From: Natronincola ferrireducens | Lineage (GTDB): Bacteria > Bacillota > Clostridia > Peptostreptococcales > Natronincolaceae | DNA length: 64,000 nt | Reading direction: 5' to 3' | Assembly (NCBI RefSeq): GCF_900100845.1 | Contig: NZ_FNFP01000006.1 | Coordinates: 1 to 64,000, forward strand | Shown here: one piece after another, positions 15,080 through 23,862 of the stretch | Position numbering within the stretch: the stretch's first letter is position 1 | How the letters are laid out: every line of letters starts with the position of its first letter | The notes under the pieces: generated by a model | What the model saw: the letters and a program-made list of their open reading frames with translations, nothing else | What the model was told of the DNA's origin: nothing | Databases searched by the model: none | Made by a program: the position numbers and the translations under genes

Positions 15080-17008
15080 TCAAAGTCCATATTTTTTTAT
15101 CTTTCTCCATAAGGTAGTTCTATCTATGTTTAAAAGTTTCGCTGCAATTTTTCGATTATACTTTGCTTCAAGTAAAGCTGCTCTTATTTTCTTTGTTTCA
15201 TCTAAATCAGTTATATTAAGTCCATTGCTTTGAGCTTCTGTTTTAGAAACAAAACTAAGTTTTTGAGGGTTTGAATTCTGAAACCTTACCTCCTCTAACT
15301 CTAAAATATAGCGTGTATCCATCTCACGAATAATGTTGTTATCTACATAGACGCACAGTCTTTCACATATATTAAAGAGTTGTCTTATATTACCTTTCCA
15401 GTCAAAAGAAACTAGATGCTTAAGGGAATCATCTGATATTTTAATACTTGGATAATTTTTACTTAGATAGTAATTGATTAGTTTAGGAATATCCTCACGC
15501 CTAGAGTTGAGTGATGGTAATGGTATTTGGAGAACATCTAATCTATAATAAAGGTCATCTCTAAATTCACCATTCTTAACTAAAGTTCTAAGATCCTTAT
15601 TAGTAGCGGCAATTACCCGTATATCAATAGGTATAGTTCTATCGTCTCCAATTTTAGTAATTTCTCTTTCTTGCAATGCTCTTAAAAGCTTAGCTTGAAG
15701 CCTAAGTGGAATTTCAGCTATCTCATCAAGAAATATAGTCCCTTTATGTGCAAGTTCAAAAAAACCTAACTTACCACCTTTTAAAGAACCTGTAAATGCA
15801 CCTTCTACATAACCAAATAGTTCACTTTCCAAAAGACTTTCTGATAAAGAAGCACAATTTATAGCTACAAAGGGGCCTTTTTTTCTATTGCTATAATTAT
15901 GTATACTTTGAGCAAAAATTTCTTTGCCAGTGCCACTATCACCTATTAAAAGAATATTAGAATTTGCTTTGGAATATTTTTTTGCAGTAGCAATTAAATC
16001 CTTCATAATTTTACTCTCGCATATAATATCTTCAAAGGTAGCCTTGGCAAAATGTCCTCGATTGTATATTTTTTTTCTTATATTTTGTTCTAAATCCTGA
16101 ATATCATTAATTTCCTTAAATGTTAAAACGGCTCCTGTTAGAGTGTCTCTTACATAGATTAAGGCTTTGTTTATATTAAGAAGAGTATTATTATAGTTAA
16201 TAATCTCATTAAAATATTCTTCATTGGTTATTAAAACATTCTTCAGGTTTAAGGCAATAGAAGTATCGGTTATATGCTTACCTATAATAGGCATAGATGA
16301 TATTTTCAAAATATTTCTTGCACAGTTATTAATAGAAGTAATCCTTTGATTTGCATCGATAGAAATTATTCCTTCATGAGAATAGTCCAAAACAGTTTTA
16401 AATATTTGATTTTTTTCCTGTTCATAACGACTAATATAAGCTGCACGTTTAGCTTCTGTTAGACACTGCCAAAATGCTTCTGTATTTGTTTTTATATTCA
16501 TATTAGGTATATTTATTTTTTTAGCATATTTACAGGTGTTTAGACCTCCTATTATAATTTCACATCCATCTTCAACAGCCTTATCTACAAGTTCTTTGCC
16601 ATTCCAAGTGTCTTGGAGAACATAAGTATTCACATGAAGATCTATAATTTTTGAAATTTCATTTGCACCTACAATCATATTTTTAGCTAGTATTATAGCT
16701 ACTCTTTTATTACCATATTTTGCTTTACAGTCTAGAAGTGTTGTTAACAAATCAGAACTAGGGACATTTATTTCTATGATAGGTATATCTGTTTGTATTT
16801 TTTTAAGGATTTCTGCTAACAATCCTCGAGTTATTATAACATCCGCATCAATTGAAATGTTTTTCACATTATTTTCCGTAACGACTATTTCATTTAACAT
16901 ATAGTCCTCTTTATAAGAGGAACAGTAAGTGAGATTGTGTTTCTCGAACGTATCAAATGCTATTTCAATAAAGTTTTTTTGAGGTACAACTAAAGCTATT
17001 TTAATCAT
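15080..17008 (-). CDS. Sigma-54-dependent activator with PrpR-type sensor domain
   Basis: This 642-residue protein has an N-terminal PrpR_N sensor (about 1-180), a PAS domain (about 200-300, YSHEGIISIDANQRITSINN), an AAA+ sigma-54 interaction domain (about 325-560; GDSGTGKE Walker A, GAFTGS sigma-54 loop, FLDEIAEIPL Walker B, RLDVLQIPLP) and a Fis-type HTH at the end (NRKIAAKLLNIDRTTLWRKI). ATG 17008, with GGAGG, is preferred to 17089. It is divergent from the aldolase cluster, whose -24/-12 promoter and inverted-repeat upstream sites lie in the shared gap. It should activate that cluster on sensing a pathway carboxylate. Confidence 0.93.
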   Translation of the reverse strand: MIKIALVVPQKNFIEIAFDTFEKHNLTYCSSYKEDYMLNEIVVTENNVKNISIDADVIITRGLLAEILKKIQTDIPIIEINVPSSDLLTTLLDCKAKYGNKRVAIILAKNMIVGANEISKIIDLHVNTYVLQDTWNGKELVDKAVEDGCEIIIGGLNTCKYAKKINIPNMNIKTNTEAFWQCLTEAKRAAYISRYEQEKNQIFKTVLDYSHEGIISIDANQRITSINNCARNILKISSMPIIGKHITDTSIALNLKNVLITNEEYFNEIINYNNTLLNINKALIYVRDTLTGAVLTFKEINDIQDLEQNIRKKIYNRGHFAKATFEDIICESKIMKDLIATAKKYSKANSNILLIGDSGTGKEIFAQSIHNYSNRKKGPFVAINCASLSESLLESELFGYVEGAFTGSLKGGKLGFFELAHKGTIFLDEIAEIPLRLQAKLLRALQEREITKIGDDRTIPIDIRVIAATNKDLRTLVKNGEFRDDLYYRLDVLQIPLPSLNSRREDIPKLINYYLSKNYPSIKISDDSLKHLVSFDWKGNIRQLFNICERLCVYVDNNIIREMDTRYILELEEVRFQNSNPQKLSFVSKTEAQSNGLNITDLDETKKIRAALLEAKYNRKIAAKLLNIDRTTLWRKIKKYGL

Positions 17009-17050
17009 GAATACCTCCAGTATATTATATTTATAATTTAAATTATTGTA

Positions 17051-17089
17051 TTGTGCAACGTTATGATGCAAAATTTTGATGTTGCACAA
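17051..17089. promoter_or_regulatory. Upstream activator sequence (inverted repeat)
   Basis: TTGTGCAAC (17051-17059) and GTTGCACAA (17081-17089) are perfect inverted repeats separated by 21 bases. They lie about 105-145 bases upstream of the sigma-54 promoter and beside the activator's own start. Their position and symmetry fit enhancer sites for the Fis-type HTH of the adjacent activator. Confidence 0.65.
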
Positions 17090-17194
17090 CTGAATGTTGT
17101 ATTATTATTTTATAGCAAGAGGGAGAAATTGTAAAGATGTATAAAACCTAGAAAAACACTGGGTTCTAGTTTTTTAAAACTACACAAAATATTT

Positions 17195-17209
17195 TGGCAC
17201 GTTAATTGC
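17195..17209 (+). promoter_or_regulatory. Sigma-54 (-24/-12) promoter
   Basis: TGGCACGTTAATTGC matches the TGGCAC-N5-TTGC consensus with exact GG-GC spacing. It stands 91 bases before the aldolase start codon. Confidence 0.85.
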
Positions 17210-17299
17210 TAGTATTATGAAATTAAGTAACTCTAGAGAACTTAAATTATTAATTTTCAAAAGCATTAAAAATAATAAAATTTTCATTAGGAGGTCACT

Positions 17300-18094
17300 A
17301 TGCTACAATTAAATGAGGTGTTTGACAATAAAGTCAAATGGATGCTTAAAGACAAGAAAAAGACAATAGGTGCTTGGTTGCAAATAGGAAGCCCATTTAC
17401 TTCAGAAATATTTGCAAAAGCAGGTTTTGATTGGTTAATGATTGACATGGAACATGGGCCTGGAGATATTATGACTTTGATATCGCAATTACAAGCTATG
17501 AGTAAATATGGAACAGTACCTTTGGTTAGAGCACCTTGGAATGACTTTGTTGCCATCAAAAAGATTTTAGATGCAGGAGTATATGGTATATTAGTTCCGT
17601 ATGTAAATAATAAAAAAGAAGCAGAAGCAGCTGTGGCAGCTTGCAGATATCCTACGATGGGAGTTCGTGGTGTTGCTCCAAGCCCAAGAGCAGGAGGCTT
17701 TGGAATGAATAGTGCTAATTATTTAGAAAATGCCAATAACGAGATAATGGTAATGGTAGCTATTGAGACACCAGAAGCTGTGGAAAATATTGAGGAGATA
17801 GTCCAAGTTGAAAATTTAGATGGAATATTTATTGGACCAATGGATTTAGCTACTTCCATGGGAAGTTTTTGTAATCCAAATTCTCAAGAAGTCAAAGAAG
17901 CAATAAGTAAAGTTGAAAAGGCTGTTTTGAAAACAGATAAATTTTTAGGAACTGTGGCTGGTAACATTGAGCAGGCAACTGTACTTTATGAAAAAGGGTA
18001 TAGCTTTGTAGTGACTATGTCTGATAGTACAACATTAGGAAAGCTTGCTATAAACACAGTAAAGCAATTTAGAGAGCAATATTCTTCTAGATAA
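17300..18094 (+). CDS. HpcH/HpaI family 2-keto-3-deoxy acid aldolase
   Basis: This 264-residue class II (metal-dependent) aldolase belongs to the HpcH/HpaI/GarL family, which splits 2-keto-(3-deoxy)-4-hydroxy acids into pyruvate plus an aldehyde. Motifs are FDWLMIDMEHGPGD, VPLVRAPWND, GILVPYVNNKKEAE, VMVAIETPEAVENIEEI and DGIFIGPMDLATSMG. These include the Glu and Asp metal ligands and the Arg that binds substrate. The start has AGGAGG at ideal spacing. It is first in the sigma-54-controlled cluster. The exact substrate is not readable from sequence. Confidence 0.9.
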   Translation: MLQLNEVFDNKVKWMLKDKKKTIGAWLQIGSPFTSEIFAKAGFDWLMIDMEHGPGDIMTLISQLQAMSKYGTVPLVRAPWNDFVAIKKILDAGVYGILVPYVNNKKEAEAAVAACRYPTMGVRGVAPSPRAGGFGMNSANYLENANNEIMVMVAIETPEAVENIEEIVQVENLDGIFIGPMDLATSMGSFCNPNSQEVKEAISKVEKAVLKTDKFLGTVAGNIEQATVLYEKGYSFVVTMSDSTTLGKLAINTVKQFREQYSSR

Positions 18095-18156
18095 ATTTAG
18101 ATCAGCTATAAAAAGTTAACGATTTATTAGAAAAAGATTTTAAAATGTATTTTGAG

Positions 18157-18184
18157 CTTACTGCCCTAAAAAGGGGACAGTAAG
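18157..18184 (+). other. Hairpin after aldolase gene
   Basis: CTTACTG (18157-18163) pairs with CAGTAAG (18178-18184), with an inner CCC/GGG and an A-rich loop. No T-tract follows, so it is not a convincing terminator. It could mark a mobile-element end or stabilise the upstream mRNA. It lies between the aldolase and the IS110 remnant. Confidence 0.35.
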
Positions 18185-18233
18185 TCAAGGCTTAGTATCT
18201 TTCGATAACCCTTTATGATAAGTATTAATGTTA

Positions 18234-18374
18234 TTCATTTAAGCAAGTTGAAGAACTTTTATGGCTATTAGCAAACTTAAAAGATTTAGACATTACATTT
18301 CCTAAAGAATCTATAATGGTTGCTTCATAGCTGTTTTTAGCTATATTAATACCTACAATAATTATATCATATTT
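18234..18374 (-). pseudogene. IS110-family transposase, N-terminal fragment
   Basis: The minus strand reads KYDIIIVGINIAKNSYEA followed by TIIDSLGNVMSKSFKFANSH, resembling the start of the DEDD domain of IS110/IS1111 transposases (VGIDIAK...). It is cut on both sides. It interrupts the catabolic cluster between the aldolase and the first dehydrogenase. Confidence 0.55.
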
Positions 18375-18471
18375 TATACTAAGCTTCTGGATTAGAGAGA
18401 AACCCTATTTCAGCTTGGATAGGTAGTATTTAAGAAATATAAGACTCATTAAGTTTATTATACGAGAGGAG

Positions 18472-19431
18472 GTGATTAGGATCGGAAAGCTAGTATTTTT
18501 GCCTCAAGATATAGATAGTGCAGGGAAGGAATATTTAATTAGCCAAGGATATGAACTTTTAATTGGAAAAGGTATATCTGAAGAAGATCTTATTAAAGGA
18601 ATTGAAGAATGTGATGCAATGGTGGTTAGAATGGGGAATTTTAATAGAAAGGTTCTATGGGCTGGGAAGAATCTAAAATTTATAGCTAGACATGGTGTAG
18701 GGCTGGATAATATTGACCTAGAAGCATGTAAAGAACTGGGAATCATGGTTTCAAATGATCCTTATTCAAATATAAATGCAGTTGCGGAACATACACTCTC
18801 TATGATTCTTGCATTATCTAAAAATATAGTTAATTTTCATAATGAATTTAAAGAAAACGGTTTTCATGTAAGAAATCAGATTTGTAATATTGAACTTAAG
18901 GATAAGGTTCTAGGAATTGTGGGCTTAGGTAAAATAGGAAAGCTAATAGCTAATAAGGCTTATCATGGATTTGGAATGAGTATAAGGTGTTATGATAAAT
19001 ATCTGAGGACAGAAGATTGTGAAGACTATATTCAAAAGGTTGGGAGTTTGGAAGACCTTTTAAAAAACAGTGATTTTGTTAGTGTTAATGCACCACTTAC
19101 TCAAGAAACTAAAAATTTGTTTTCTAAAAAGGAATTTTCGTTAATGAAAAAAGGAAGTTACTTTATAAATGTAGCACGGGGCGAGTTGATGGTTGAAAGT
19201 GACCTTATTGATGCACTAAAAAGCAATCATTTGAGGGGGGCAGCTTTAGATGTATATAATCCAGAGCCACCGTCACCAGACAATGAATTACTATCTCTTA
19301 ATTCGGTTATATTGTCTCCACATAATGCAGCATTAAGTATAGATGCTATGAGAAAAATGTCTCTTAATGCTGCATATAGGATAGATGAATTTTTTTTAGG
19401 AAAGCAAGTAGAAAATTTGGTTGAACTATAA
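18472..19431 (+). CDS. D-isomer 2-hydroxyacid dehydrogenase (phosphoglycerate dehydrogenase-like)
   Basis: This 319-residue NAD-dependent dehydrogenase shows ARHGVGLDNIDL, AVAEHTLSMILALSKN, the Rossmann motif GIVGLGKIGKLIANKA, VNAPLTQETKNL, FINVARGELM (catalytic Arg) and ILSPHNAAL (catalytic His). It would interconvert a 2-hydroxy acid and a 2-keto acid. The start is odd: GTG 18472 overlaps the GGAGG (18468-18472), while the codon at normal spacing is ATC 18481; both are in frame. It lies 377 bases after the aldolase, with an IS remnant between, so it may have its own promoter. Confidence 0.9.
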   Translation: MIRIGKLVFLPQDIDSAGKEYLISQGYELLIGKGISEEDLIKGIEECDAMVVRMGNFNRKVLWAGKNLKFIARHGVGLDNIDLEACKELGIMVSNDPYSNINAVAEHTLSMILALSKNIVNFHNEFKENGFHVRNQICNIELKDKVLGIVGLGKIGKLIANKAYHGFGMSIRCYDKYLRTEDCEDYIQKVGSLEDLLKNSDFVSVNAPLTQETKNLFSKKEFSLMKKGSYFINVARGELMVESDLIDALKSNHLRGAALDVYNPEPPSPDNELLSLNSVILSPHNAALSIDAMRKMSLNAAYRIDEFFLGKQVENLVEL

Positions 19432-19452
19432 TAAAAAAAGGAGGCAAAATAG

Positions 19453-20517
19453 ATGGAAAAAGAAGTGGTAATTATAGATGCATCGGTGTTGCAAAATTAT
19501 GTGCAAGAGCTATTTAAAAGTTCGAGAGTTAATACAGAAGACTCTGAATTTATAGCCAAAGCTTTAGTGGATTCAAATTTATATGGAATAGATTCCCATG
19601 GTGTTATGAGAGTACCAATTTATATTAAAAGATTCTTAAATAAGGCTGTAACTTTAAATCCTAACTTCAAATTTAATAATACAGGAAAAGCTATAGAGAT
19701 TATGGATGGGGACAATGGAAGTGGCATAATTGTTGGTAAGAAAGCCATGGAGAAGGCAATTGAGTTAGCTAAAAGCTTTGGCGTGGGTGTAGTGGGTGTT
19801 AAGAGAAGCAATCATTATGGTGCTTGTGCAATTTATACTAGGATGGCTGTGGAAGAGGGAATGGTTGGTATATCAATGACTAATGTAAAACCACTAATTA
19901 TTGCCCCTGGAGCTGAGAAACCAGTGGTAGGTAATAACCCATTTTCGATTGCTATACCTACATATAATGACTTCCCTTTTATGTTAGATATGGCTTTATC
20001 TGTTGTAGCAGGAGGAAAGTTGAGTCTTGCTATAAAAAAAGGAGAAAAAATTCCTAAGAATTGGGCTACTGATAAGAATGGTCGTCCTACAGATGATCCT
20101 AAGGAAGCCTTTGCTGGGTATCTATTACCTATGGGAGAGTATAAAGGTTTAGGCTTAGCATATGCGATTGACATGTTGTCAGGATTGCTTACAGGAGCTG
20201 AATTTGGATATGGAGTACAAAGCATGTATGAAAAACCTGAAGAACCAAGCCATACAGGTCATATGATGATTGCTATAAATGTAGATAAAATTATAGGAAA
20301 AGATCAGATAAAAGAAAGAATGAAAAGATATCATGACGATTTAATGAATACACCAATGTGGGATGAAAACAAGAAGATGTATTTTCCAGGCGAGCTTGAA
20401 TCTATACTATATAAGCAAAGAAAAGAAGAGGGTATTCCTATACCAATAAAGATACATGAAGAGCTAGAGGAGCTAGGTAGGCAGTTAGGATTTAATAAAA
20501 GTCTAGAATATATTTAA
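19453..20517 (+). CDS. Malate/lactate/sulfolactate dehydrogenase family (LDH2)
   Basis: This 354-residue NAD(P)-dependent dehydrogenase of the YlbC/AllD/ComC superfamily is distinct from classic LDH. Motifs are NLYGIDSHGVMRVPIY, GIIVGKKAMEKAIELAKSFG, RSNHYGACAIYTRMA, VVGNNPFSIAIPT and GLGLAYAIDMLSGLLTGAEF. Members oxidise 2-hydroxy acids such as malate, ureidoglycolate, sulfolactate or sugar acids. GGAGG stands upstream and the gene follows the 2-hydroxyacid dehydrogenase by 21 bases. Two stereochemically different hydroxyacid dehydrogenases in tandem suggest racemisation or use of both isomers. Confidence 0.9.
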   Translation: MEKEVVIIDASVLQNYVQELFKSSRVNTEDSEFIAKALVDSNLYGIDSHGVMRVPIYIKRFLNKAVTLNPNFKFNNTGKAIEIMDGDNGSGIIVGKKAMEKAIELAKSFGVGVVGVKRSNHYGACAIYTRMAVEEGMVGISMTNVKPLIIAPGAEKPVVGNNPFSIAIPTYNDFPFMLDMALSVVAGGKLSLAIKKGEKIPKNWATDKNGRPTDDPKEAFAGYLLPMGEYKGLGLAYAIDMLSGLLTGAEFGYGVQSMYEKPEEPSHTGHMMIAINVDKIIGKDQIKERMKRYHDDLMNTPMWDENKKMYFPGELESILYKQRKEEGIPIPIKIHEELEELGRQLGFNKSLEYI

Positions 20518-20557
20518 AAAGCATTCTTAATAAAATTATATTGAGGGGGAAATAAAA

Positions 20558-21544
20558 ATGAAAAAAGCACTGGTTTTAATGTTAGTGTGTATTCTTATGA
20601 CTGTTGCTTTCACAGGATGTGCACAGGAAACAGGGACATCAGAGGGACAAGAGACTAGTGATTACTCTAAATGGCCACAAAAGACCATACAAATTATCGC
20701 ACCATATAATCCAGGAGGAGATACTGACTTCAATGCTAGAGCATATGCCCAATTTTTAACGGAAGAATTAGGGCAACCGGTTGTTGTATCTAATGTGAAT
20801 GGTAGTGGTGGTGTTGTAGGTAGTAGAACAGTTAAGGAAGCCAACCCAGATGGTTATACAGTATTATTTATGCATCCAGCTTTATTAATAAATGAATTGG
20901 CTGGTACAGCTGATTATGGAATAGAGGACTTTGAATATGTTGCTACATCAGGTGTAGTTCCAGGGGAAACTATAACAGTTCACAAAAACTCTGGTTTTAA
21001 AAACTTAGAGGATCTAATAAAATATTCTCAAGAACACCCAGGAAAAATTAATGTATCTGCAGACATGGCAACTATGACACATATTATGGCCCTGCAATTG
21101 CAAGAGGCAGGTGCTAATATTAATATTGTATCTGCAGGAGGTGCTTCCGATAGAGTAGCTGCATTATTGGGGGGACATATAGATGTAATTATAAACAGCT
21201 ATGGAACAATTGCTGACTATTTAGAAACAGGAGACTTTGTTGCACTAGGACAAACTAATTTAGAAAGAAGCAAAGGGTTTCCTGATATTGCACCAGCTAA
21301 AGAACAGGGCTATGATGTATACTTTGAAAAATACTATTTCTTTGCAATGCCTAAGGGAACACCACAGGAAATAATAAATAGATTCTCAGAAGCTGTTAAA
21401 AATGTAAGCGAAAATCCAGAATATGCTGACATGATCTTTAAGTCTTATAGACAAACACCACTTTATAAGCCTGCTAAAGAAGGTTTAGAAGATATTTTGA
21501 GGATTAAAGAAGATATTCAAATATTTAAAGAACATTTCATGTAA
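20558..21544 (+). CDS. tctC: Tripartite tricarboxylate transporter binding lipoprotein TctC
   Basis: This 328-residue lipoprotein has a signal peptide ending in the lipobox FTGC (Cys about residue 21). The TctC/Bug-type binding domain follows, with WPQKTIQIIAPYNPGGDTD, VSNVNGSGGVVGSRTV, GYTVLFMHPALLINE and INSYGTIADYLETGDF. It captures a carboxylate outside the membrane for TctAB. It is separated from tctB by 178 bases with a large hairpin, fitting higher expression of the binding protein. Confidence 0.93.
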   Translation: MKKALVLMLVCILMTVAFTGCAQETGTSEGQETSDYSKWPQKTIQIIAPYNPGGDTDFNARAYAQFLTEELGQPVVVSNVNGSGGVVGSRTVKEANPDGYTVLFMHPALLINELAGTADYGIEDFEYVATSGVVPGETITVHKNSGFKNLEDLIKYSQEHPGKINVSADMATMTHIMALQLQEAGANINIVSAGGASDRVAALLGGHIDVIINSYGTIADYLETGDFVALGQTNLERSKGFPDIAPAKEQGYDVYFEKYYFFAMPKGTPQEIINRFSEAVKNVSENPEYADMIFKSYRQTPLYKPAKEGLEDILRIKEDIQIFKEHFM

Positions 21545-21650
21545 AGTACTTTGAAAACATACTACTATACAATTATCTATTAGCTCCAATAAAAAGTGTA
21601 ATTCAATGTATCGTTCAATAAGTTATGTATGTTTCTAAGTTAGAATCAAA

Positions 21651-21690
21651 AGAGGAAAATTTAATTCTGGAGAGGATTGAATTTTCCTCT
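21651..21690 (+). other. Stable hairpin between tctC and tctB
   Basis: AGAGGAAAATTTAAT (21651-21665) pairs with ATTGAATTTTCCTCT (21676-21690), a 15-bp stem with one G-T wobble and a 10-nt loop. There is only a weak T-run after it. It probably protects the tctC mRNA 3' end or attenuates readthrough into tctBA. Confidence 0.6.
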
Positions 21691-21722
21691 GTATTTATTA
21701 ACTTTCCTAAGGAGGAATTACA

Positions 21723-22202
21723 TTGATTAAAAAATATATTGACTTTGTTCCTTCAATAATTTTGATTTTTCTAGGTATTATTCTTGCTATCTCAACAAAT
21801 TCAATAAAAATCATAAAAGGAATGTCTTATAGTTTAGGTTCAGATTTTATGCCAAAAGTAGGATCGTCGTTACTAATTATAATAGGATTAGCAATATTAA
21901 TTCAAGCAAGTATAAAATTTAAAAGCAAAGCAGTTGCAGATGATGAGGTTTCATTAAAACCTGTTAATTTACCTGTGATTTATACATTGATATCACTTCT
22001 AGCATTTGTAGGATTAGTGGAAAAATTAGGATTTTTAATAACCTCAATGCTTTATTTAATGTTTCAAATATATATATTAACGCCAAAAGGTAAATTTAGC
22101 TTTATAAAAACAGGAGTCATCTCTATTACTACATCTATTATAATATATTTTATATTCGTAAACTTTTTCAAACTAATTCTACCAGCAGGTATATTAGGTT
22201 AA
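21723..22202 (+). CDS. tctB: Tripartite tricarboxylate transporter small membrane subunit TctB
   Basis: This 159-residue protein has four hydrophobic helices (about 9-27, 45-62, 85-105, 120-150), the TctB layout. The start is TTG, supported by AAGGAGG six bases upstream. It precedes tctA by 17 bases. Family assignment rests on size, topology and position between tctC and tctA. Confidence 0.88.
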   Translation: MIKKYIDFVPSIILIFLGIILAISTNSIKIIKGMSYSLGSDFMPKVGSSLLIIIGLAILIQASIKFKSKAVADDEVSLKPVNLPVIYTLISLLAFVGLVEKLGFLITSMLYLMFQIYILTPKGKFSFIKTGVISITTSIIIYFIFVNFFKLILPAGILG

Positions 22203-22219
22203 GAAGGGAGGCATAACAT

Positions 22220-23725
22220 ATGTTGGATTTGATTATAATTGGATTCGTTGAAATGCTTACTTTAGCTAATCTGTTATTAATAATTTTTGGAGTTATAGTT
22301 GGAATATTGTTTGGTGCGATACCAGGTTTAAGTGCTACAATGGCAATAGCTTTGATGTTACCTGTAACCTATGGAATGGCACCTATTTCTGGATTTGCTT
22401 TATTAATAGGATTATATATAGGTGGAATTTCAGGAGGGCTCATATCGGCTATTTTACTTCGCATACCCGGCACTCCTTCATCAATTGCTACTACCTTTGA
22501 TGGTAGTCCTATGGCATTAAGGGGTGAAGCTGGAAAAGCCCTTGGCATAGGTATTGTATATTCATTTATTGGAGGAATGATTAGCATTATTATTTTAACC
22601 TTTATTTCTCCACCGATAGCAAATATTGCTTTAAAATTTGGTCCATACGAATATTTTGCAGTTGGGATATTTTCTCTTACAATGATTGCTAGCTTAGTTA
22701 GTGGAAATGTATTTAAAGGGTTAGCTAGTGGTATTTTAGGACTAATATTTGCTATGGTTGGGGCAGCTCCAATAGATTCTGCCAAACGATTTACCTTTGG
22801 TATTAATGCTTTAGATGCAGGGTTTAATATATTACCTGTACTAATTGGGCTTTATGCAGTTTCAGAGATAATTAAGGTTGCTGAATGTGGAGTAAATGAA
22901 GATAACTTTGAAATTAGCAACTACAAGTTAAGGGGTTTTGGATTTTCAGTAAAGGAGTTTGTAGGCCAAACTTGGAACATGTTTAGATCAGCATTTATAG
23001 GACTTGGAGTAGGAATATTGCCTGGTATTGGTGGAGGCACATCAAATATTCTTGCTTATACTGTTGCTAAAGATCAGTCAAAATATCCTGAAAAGTTTGG
23101 AACAGGTATTATGGATGGTATAGTTGCATCTGAAACAGCAAACAATGCATCTGTAGGAGGAGCTTTAATCCCATTGTTAACACTAGGCATTCCAGGTGAC
23201 ACAGTTACAGCACTTTTGCTTGGTGGGCTTATGGTTCATGGACTTAATCCAGGTCCGTTATTATTTAAAAATAATGCAGAGTTGGTATATGGAATATTTG
23301 CAGCTCTTTTCATAGCAAATATTGCAATGTTGATCTTAGAATTCTTGGGACTTAGGGCTTTTGTTAAACTTCTTTCAATACCCAAAAACATACTTTTGCC
23401 AATCATAATGGTTTTATGTACAGTAGGAGCTTATGGTCTGAATAATAGAGTATTTGACATCTTCACCATATTACTTTTTGGAGTAATAGGATATTTATTA
23501 GAAAAAAATGGATTCCCATTACCTCCTATTATATTAGGATTTATTTTAGGTCCTATTATTGAAGTTAATCTTATAAGGGGATTGATGGTAAGTCAAGGAA
23601 GTTTTGTACCGTTTATTACCAGACCCATTTCAGCAGTTTTTTTACTAATTGCAGCAGTTTCTTTTATATTATCTATGAGAAAAAATATTAAAAATACTAA
23701 CAAGACCCAGACTGAAAGTTTATAG
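22220..23725 (+). CDS. tctA: Tripartite tricarboxylate transporter large membrane subunit TctA
   Basis: This 501-residue permease has about 11-12 helices. TctA signature regions are FGAIPGLSATMAIALMLPVT, GGISGGLISAILLRIPGTPS and a mirrored GVGILPGIGGGTSNILAY, with SVGGALIPLLTLGIPGD. It forms the sodium- or proton-coupled channel with TctB. The ribosome site is AAGGGAGG. The ligand is presumably the acid degraded by the flanking enzymes. Confidence 0.95.
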   Translation: MLDLIIIGFVEMLTLANLLLIIFGVIVGILFGAIPGLSATMAIALMLPVTYGMAPISGFALLIGLYIGGISGGLISAILLRIPGTPSSIATTFDGSPMALRGEAGKALGIGIVYSFIGGMISIIILTFISPPIANIALKFGPYEYFAVGIFSLTMIASLVSGNVFKGLASGILGLIFAMVGAAPIDSAKRFTFGINALDAGFNILPVLIGLYAVSEIIKVAECGVNEDNFEISNYKLRGFGFSVKEFVGQTWNMFRSAFIGLGVGILPGIGGGTSNILAYTVAKDQSKYPEKFGTGIMDGIVASETANNASVGGALIPLLTLGIPGDTVTALLLGGLMVHGLNPGPLLFKNNAELVYGIFAALFIANIAMLILEFLGLRAFVKLLSIPKNILLPIIMVLCTVGAYGLNNRVFDIFTILLFGVIGYLLEKNGFPLPPIILGFILGPIIEVNLIRGLMVSQGSFVPFITRPISAVFLLIAAVSFILSMRKNIKNTNKTQTESL

Positions 23726-23772
23726 TTTAAGCATTTATTTTGATTAGGAGTTTTTTAAAAATTAATCCCTTT

Positions 23773-23819
23773 GATAATAAACGTGTAAGTGTTGTTTTGA
23801 GCTATGCACGTTTATTATC
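23773..23819. other. 13-bp inverted repeat between tctA and the DUF1537 gene
   Basis: GATAATAAACGTG (23773-23785) and CACGTTTATTATC (23807-23819) are perfect inverted repeats around a 21-base spacer. There is no T-tract. It may be an mRNA processing or stability hairpin, an attenuator, or a protein-binding site for a dimer. Confidence 0.5.
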
Positions 23820-23862
23820 TAAAGCCATAAATTTGGAAACTTATTGAAAGAGAGGTGCTATT

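Noticed and set aside
19833-20225. 130-residue minus-strand frame inside the LDH2-family gene
   Set aside because: Antisense to a well-conserved enzyme with no ribosome site.
22369-22785. 138-residue minus-strand frame inside tctA
   Set aside because: Shadow of a low-complexity membrane gene; composition mirrors the sense strand and no start signal is present.
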